From: Fabrea salina
Lineage: Eukaryota > Ciliophora > Heterotrichea > Heterotrichida > Fabreidae
Length of the DNA: 64,000 bases
Reading direction: 5' to 3'
Assembly: GCA_022984795.1 (NCBI GenBank)
Contig: JALIHJ010000018.1
Location: 234,492-298,491 of the forward strand
This document shows, in pieces, positions 59,190-64,000 of this stretch (position 1 is its first letter; the number at the start of each line of letters is the position of its first letter). Below the pieces are notes generated by a model. That model saw nothing but the letters and a program-made list of their open reading frames with translations. It did not search any database and was not told the DNA's origin. A program made the position numbers and the translations under genes.

Positions 59190-59480
59190 TTATTTATTTA
59201 TTTATTGGAATTGTTGTAAGCCGTCTAGGCCTCTGCTTCGTGTCTTGGGTAGTTTTTTGGTTGGGTTGTCGTTTTCTTCTAAGCCGTTCTTTTCCTTGAG
59301 TTCCGGGTCGTGTTTCTTCGTGTATTGGGAGCGTCGTTGTTCCGTCTTCCTGCTTTGTTTCTTCGTGTAGAGTCTTTTCTGGTTTTAATGATTGTGTTTA
59401 CGTAGTTCTTAATTTCTATGTCTAGTTTTTGCTTTTGCTTCGTCGTGAGCTGGTTCCTTTCGTTTTCTAATTTGTCTGAC
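59190..59480 (-). repeat. Subtelomeric repeat, copy A (remnant of a coding sequence on the minus strand)
   Basis: The plus strand shares with copy B (63180-63420) an ATTTATTTATT stretch, then TAAGCCG[T/C]CTAGGCCTCT, a TCTTCGTG/TTTCGTGTTTCTTC region and GACGTAGTTCTT/ACGTAGTTCTTAATT near the end. On the minus strand a frame reads KLENERNQLTTKQKQKLDIE and IKNYVNTIIKTRKD, then becomes Arg/Asn-rich and stops. Copy B reads a matching KNYVNIIIKNRK after a one-base shift. It is a degenerate duplicated element; I recognise no transposase or reverse transcriptase in it. Confidence 0.75.
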
Positions 59481-59503
59481 TAATTAAAGATTTATAATAT
59501 AAA

Positions 59504-62500
59504 ATGGATCAAGGAATGCAGGAGCCTTTGTTAATTCCACCCAAAAGCGGTTGATGATCATCTTGATTACCCTTCTACTTTCCGAGTCAGAAGTCAGGGA
59601 GAAAGAACTTGGAAAGAAGGCATCACAGAAGCCATGGCAAAAGTGCTTGAAAACTGTCCGGAAGTAATACCTTACCCCTTTCAGGTCCTTGCTTCCAAAT
59701 TACCAAGGACATGTCCAAGTTCGTTTTAGGTAACTTCGAAGGACGCTTGGCAGTCATGGATATAAAGTCCCGGAAAGTCATTAAGGACCTGCCAGTCACT
59801 AGCCAAATTCTAACCATAGTCTCTTTCTGAAGACGACAGGTTTGCCTACCTAGGAGGAGGCGACAACTTAATTCAGGTGTTACGACCCAGAGACTTTTGA
59901 GTTGGTTACAAGTTTAGAAGGCCATGAAAAAGAAGTGAACTGGCTCATTTGCAAAGACCACCTTTTGTACTCAGTTTCAGAAGACGGAACCGCCAGAAAA
60001 ATGGAATCTCCAGTCCAACGAGTCAAGAATTCTATTGACCCACGAAGATATTATCAAAAACGTTTCTTGCGCGATGATGGCAAGTATCTAGGGTTTGGGT
60101 GCTCAGATGGACAAGTGCTTATTTACGACCTCGAATCAGAGGAAGTAGTCAATCTCGAAGAGAACTCAAAGAGTAAAGCAGTTTGGTGCGTTAAGTTCTC
60201 CCCAGACAACAAGTACGTGGGTGCATGTGGTTACTCTAGAGAAATCAAGTTGTGGGACTTTGAAACTCTAAGCCTCTACAAAACCTTTGCTGGGCATGAA
60301 GTAGGTGTTAAGTGGTTTGAGTTCACCAAAGACTGCACCAAACTAGTTTCAGGAGGCAGGGATAATGCTGTGAAGGTGTGGTCTCTCAACAAAGACAGAA
60401 AAGAAAAGACCCTTGAAAAGCACTCTAACTGGGTACAGCAGATAATATTCAACAAAACACAAACTTCGTTCTTCAGTTTGGGTCAAGACAAGAAAATCAT
60501 CAAGTGGAAAGCACCCAATTTAGAAGATCAGGTGTTGCTCAAGGGCCATGCTGAGTACATATACAACATTCAATACGTCGGATCCAGAAACTTTTTAGTC
60601 TCCAACTCCGACGACGGGAAGGTAATTCTCTGGAATGCACAAACTCTGGACAAAGTAGAAGAACTTGTGCATGACGGAGGAATATACGCCATGGCTGTAA
60701 CTCCTGATGAAAACTACGTGATAACTTGCCCTAGCTCAGGCAAACTAGTCAAGTGGAGTCTCAGTTCCTTGAAAAAAGTCCAAGAAAAAGTTTCAGAGGG
60801 CGGAATTGTTAAGTCCATACTCATCAGCAGTACTGGAAAGTACTTCATGACAGGAGATCTTGCTTACAGAGTTACTAGTGTGGGACCTGGAAAGCTTGAA
60901 GTCCTAAAAATCTTCAGAGATCACACAGGAACTGTTTGGTCACTAGCAGCCACTTCAGATGAGAAGCTCCTGTTTTCTGGAGGAAACGACAACATCATAA
61001 GGGTGTATGATATTCAGCAAGAAAAGAAAGTCGCAGACCTGTATGGCCACCAAAACAGAGTGTTTTAAAAAGTCTCTCCACACAACAACTTACTAATTTT
61101 CAGGGTCTTGGGACCATGAAATAATAAGCTTTGGGATATTGGGTCTAGTGAATGCATTAAGGTACTCAAGCACCATGCCGGCTCTGTTAATTCGTTTTTT
61201 TTCACTTTAGACCCTTCGCCTTACATACTTTCAGGTTCAGATGACAACAGCATAACCTTCTGGAACCAAAATGACTTTACTCTTTGCTTCAGCATTCAAA
61301 TTAAGGATCGTTGCAAAACTATTTGTTTGTTTGATGAAGAAAACTACATCGCAATCAACGACGGCCGCGACATACTGGTGCTCAAAAACCCCTGAAAACC
61401 AAGAATTCGCAATTTACGGAAGCCCAGGAAGCGAACAAGTGTACTTGGACTACCTGAGGTCAGTGATTACACACGAGGAACAAGACCCTGAGCATAACCC
61501 TAACTACGACAAGTGGTTCATAAGTCCTTACCACTTCAATACTGCTCACTTCTTTTTCTTACCTCAACAAACAAACACTCATCAAAAAGGCACTTAAAGA
61601 AGGGGTTCCATTCATCAACTCCCCCACTGGAGTCTCTCCTTTCGTGCTTGCAGAAAAAAGAGGTTTTGACGAAATCATTTATATGCTCATCAAAGAGCTC
61701 ATTAAGAGAGGAGCTGATAACTACGCAAGTTTCTACGTCCTAGAAGACATGCTAGCAGACCTCAACTTAAAAGGCTTCCAAAGTACTTCCTGATCTTTAT
61801 GACTCTTTGTTCGTTCATTTCAAGCAAAAAAGCAGTCCTACTGCTCTTCAGACACAAATCTACCTCTTTTATCGTACTTCAGGCTTCATTAGGCCAGAAA
61901 GCAGTGACTTTTTGAAAGCTAACCACCACAAGAATGAGGACAAACCTGTGGACTACTACGGACTAGAATTAGACTGGCACTAGAGCCTGGTTCCCAAAGC
62001 AGCATTGAGCTTTTAGAAAGCATCAAGGACTCTCTCCCAACCCTGAAATCTTTAGGTCTGAGTTCATGAAGTACTTACTTGACTACAAGTGGAACCCAAG
62101 TGAAGAGTGTCCAAATCACCCAAGGAGCCTGTTACTGGTTTTACTTGGTACTCCTGTGCTTGTTCGTTGTTTTCGAGAATCAGTACGGCTTTATGCTGAT
62201 GCTAGCCTTGTGGCAAACGTAGCCTTGCTTGTTTACGAGGTTTACCAAATGTTTGTGATGGGAGCTTCCTACTGGACAGACTCTATCAACTACATAGACT
62301 TGCTTAGGTCACTTTCTTGCTTCTTTTACGTGTTCATGTTTGTATTTGGAGTGCTTGTAGACTATGAGTACTCTATACTCACTGCACTGATGTTTATTTC
62401 GTTTTTGAGGGGAATCACTTACTTCAGGCTTTTCGAAAACACTAGGTACATGATCAACTTGTTAGCTGAGGTCATCAAAGACATGCAGTCGTTTTTGATT

Positions 62501-63034
62501 CTGTTGTTTTACTCCACCGTTGCCTTCGGAATGATTTTCAAGACTCTGAACCCGGACACCGACACTTTCGCAACTTTCTTGAGCAAGTCTTACCTTCTAG
62601 ACTTAGGTGAGTTTGACACAGACAACCTTTTGACTCTAGATTGGTTGTTCTTTTCTTAGCTACAGTGATCAACCCCTTGATCATGCTCAACTTGCTCATT
62701 TCCATCATGGGAGACACCTTCGCTAGAGTCCAAGAAGGAATAGAAGTAGCTGACCGAAAGGAACTAACTGAAATGATTCTAGAAGTTGAGTACCTGATGT
62801 TTTGGAAAAGAGACCTCCAAAACAAAGAGTACCTTCACTAGTGAGGAAGATCTGTTTAAACGAAGGCTCAAAGACTCTAGAGGCTAGAATCAAGGAGTTG
62901 AAGTCCAGACTGAGTTCCATAGACTCCTCAATCGAAGAAGTCAAGAACTCCAACCAAGATACATTATAAACTCCAACCAAGAGATTATAAACTCCAACCA
63001 AGAAATAATTAGCTTAATCAAAAAAGAGGATTAG
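59504..63034 (+). pseudogene. WD40-repeat plus TRP-like ion channel gene, frameshifted
   Basis: From the ATG at 59504 the reading frame changes at least eight times. The order of the pieces is that of a ciliate WD40-channel protein. WD40 blades come first (FVLGNFEGRLAVMD, EVNWLICKDHLLYSVSEDGT, DNKYVGACGYSREIKLWDFE, FISLGQDKKI-type blades, DEKLLFSGGNDNIIRVYDIQ). A linker follows (VPFINSPTGVSPFVLAEKRG, ankyrin-like). Then come six membrane helices with MFVFGVLVDYEYSILTALMF, SFLILLFYSTVAFGMIF, and INPLIMLNLLISIMGDTFAR, the TRP-type last helix. The C-terminus is a coiled coil with NSNQEII heptads, ending TAG at 63032-63034. It would be a cation channel if intact. Both insertions and deletions occur. 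Confidence 0.82.
62946..63010 (+). repeat. Three near-tandem 21-bp units encoding a coiled-coil heptad
   Basis: Each unit begins AACTCCAACCAAGA and encodes NSNQ-x-x-x. Units 2 and 3 are 21 bases long (NSNQEII). Unit 1 is 23 bases long, which breaks the frame; one more base (24) would restore it. Confidence 0.8.
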
Positions 63035-63196
63035 ATGGAGTCTATAGTTCATAAAGTAATTCGAATAACTAGAGGTAATACTCAGTTTTATGAAGCTTCT
63101 TTCATAGGAGGTCACACTAATGATGTTTTAACAATGCTATTTCTAGTAAACTCGGAATCTTCAGAAAGTATAAATTTATTTATTCATTTGAGCTAG
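63035..63196 (+). other. Short open frame directly after the channel stop (53 codons), doubtful
   Basis: An ATG begins immediately after the channel's TAG and stays open for 53 codons (MESIVHKVIRITRGNTQFYE...) to a TAG. It may be a chance frame or a degenerate piece of another subtelomeric gene. No family is recognised. Confidence 0.25.
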
Positions 63197-63420
63197 TTTA
63201 AGCCGCCTAGGCCTCTACTGGGTGGGTTTTATTGTTTTTTGTTGGTTTCTGGTCTTCTGTTCTTTTTCGTGTTTCTTCTTGGTTGAGGGTGTCATTGTTT
63301 CGTTTCTTGTTCTGTTTCTTGTGGTTTTTCTGTTCTTGATGATGATGTTGACGTAGTTCTTGATTTCTCTGTCTAATTTTGCTTTTGTCTCGTTGTTAGC
63401 TGGTTTCGTTGCTTATATAC
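63180..63420 (-). repeat. Subtelomeric repeat, copy B, about 75 bases from the telomere
   Basis: It is related to copy A in the same orientation: TAAGCCGCCTAGGCCTCTAC, GTTTCTTGTTCTGTTTCTT, GACGTAGTTCTTGATTTCT, then TTGCTTTTGTCTCGTTGTTA and GCTGGTTTCG. Internal indels are many. On the minus strand KNYVNIIIKNRKTTRNRTRN is the counterpart of copy A's coding remnant. Confidence 0.75.
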
Positions 63421-63493
63421 AACTAATACTTTATCTACACTTAGCTATTTAACTATTACTCAATTAACTCTTCTACAACACTTACTTCCAAGT

Positions 63494-64000
63494 TAGGTGT
63501 TAGGGTGTTAGGGGGTGTTAGGGTGTTAGGGTGTTAGGGTGTTAGGGGGTGTTAGGGTGTTAGTGTTAGGGTGTTAGGGGTGTTAGGGTGTTAGGGTGTT
63601 AGGGTGTTAGGGTGTTAGGGTGTTAGGGTGTTAGGGTGTTAGGGTGTTAGGGTGTTAGGGTGTTAGTGTTAGGGTGTTAGGGTGTTAGGGTGTTAGGGGT
63701 GTTAGGTGTTAGGGTGTTAGGGTGTTAGGGTGTTAGGGTGTTAGGGTGTTAGGGTGTTAGGGTGTTAGGGTGTTAGTGTTAGGGTGTTAGGTGTTAGGGT
63801 GTTAGGGTGTTAGTGTTAGGGTGTTAGGGTGTTAGGGTGTTAGGGTGTTAGGTGTTAGGTGCTAGGTGTTAGGGTGTTAGGGTGTTAGTGTTAGGTGTTA
63901 GGGTGTTAGGGTGTTAGGTGTTAGGGGTGTTAGGTGTTAGGGTGTTAGGGTGTTAGGGTGTTAGGTGTTAGTGTTAGGTGTTAGGTGCAGTGTTAGGTGT
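63494..64000 (+). repeat. Telomeric repeat array, (TGTTAGGG)n
   Basis: About 60 tandem units of TGTTAGGG, read from the chromosome towards its end on the G-rich strand. Irregular units such as TGTTAG, TGTTAGG and TGTTAGGGGG are mixed in and become more frequent towards 64000. CCCTAACA is the heterotrich ciliate telomere unit (Stentor, Blepharisma, Fabrea); it differs from GGGGTT of Tetrahymena. The array runs to the window edge, so the contig end or a little more lies there. Confidence 0.96.

Noticed and set aside
1-64000. Reading TGA as Trp throughout (Blepharisma-type code)
   Set aside because: No intact gene needs TGA as sense, Trp is coded by TGG in conserved motifs, and two TGA codons end proteins at sensible places. 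Only the broken beta-helix gene would gain from it.

Overview
This window looks like the right end of a macronuclear chromosome of a heterotrich ciliate. Five things in the sequence point there. The last ~500 bases are repeats of TGTTAGGG (CCCTAACA on the other strand), the telomere unit known from heterotrichs. Seven introns can be read and every one is exactly 15 nt, GT...AG. The genetic code is standard: 43 complete genes end 34 times in TAA, 7 in TAG, 2 in TGA, and no TGA is needed as a sense codon in an intact gene. Genes are packed with a few to a few tens of bases between them. Many proteins are typical of ciliates (tubulin glycylase/glutamylase-like TTLL, tandem RBR ligases, Sel1/HRD3, Pmp-type beta-helix, TSUP and WD40-channel families). 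The extreme compaction and a GC content of roughly 40% by eye fit a streamlined heterotrich such as Fabrea salina better than AT-rich Stentor. Blepharisma reads UGA as Trp. The species assignment is inference.

Layout. 1-57,410 is a dense, intact gene array on both strands. 1-15,547 holds a partial amidotransferase-like gene, an E2 enzyme, ankyrin-SAM, HEAT, glutaredoxin, tRNA-Leu(CAA), NHE antiporter, Popeye protein, aspartic protease, two tandem RBR E3 ligases, a START protein, FAM136A and PDE6D. 15,578-18,000 is a broken beta-helix gene. 18,016-35,183 holds a DUF229 enzyme, an abundant-looking secreted repeat protein, an importin, TTLL, an MFS carrier, 5-oxoprolinase, DNA ligase I and a small OB-fold protein. 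35,195-57,410 holds an ABC transporter, nucleoside hydrolase, CK1-like kinase, exocyst SEC6, TPR, SEL1/HRD3, BTB, sterol oxidase, WDR82, SYF1, TRM1, an EF-hand protein and an aldo-keto reductase. 57,754-63,493 is a subtelomeric zone of frameshifted genes (TSUP transporter, WD40 ion channel) and a repeated element. 63,494-64,000 is telomere.

How the genes sit together. Spacing is the striking property. SYF1 and TRM1 overlap as TAATG. The OB-fold gene and DNA ligase I are 2 nt apart on the same strand. Ligase and oxoprolinase stop codons share a TTAA. The MFS and oxoprolinase start codons are 4 nt apart head to head. Several divergent pairs leave only 11-17 nt for two promoters. Most neighbours have unrelated functions, so this reflects compaction rather than operons. 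The OB-fold/ligase pair is the one functionally suggestive exception.

Limits. All calls come from reading the sequence and from family knowledge; no database search was run. Introns in phase 0 without a stop codon would be invisible here, so the intron count is a minimum.
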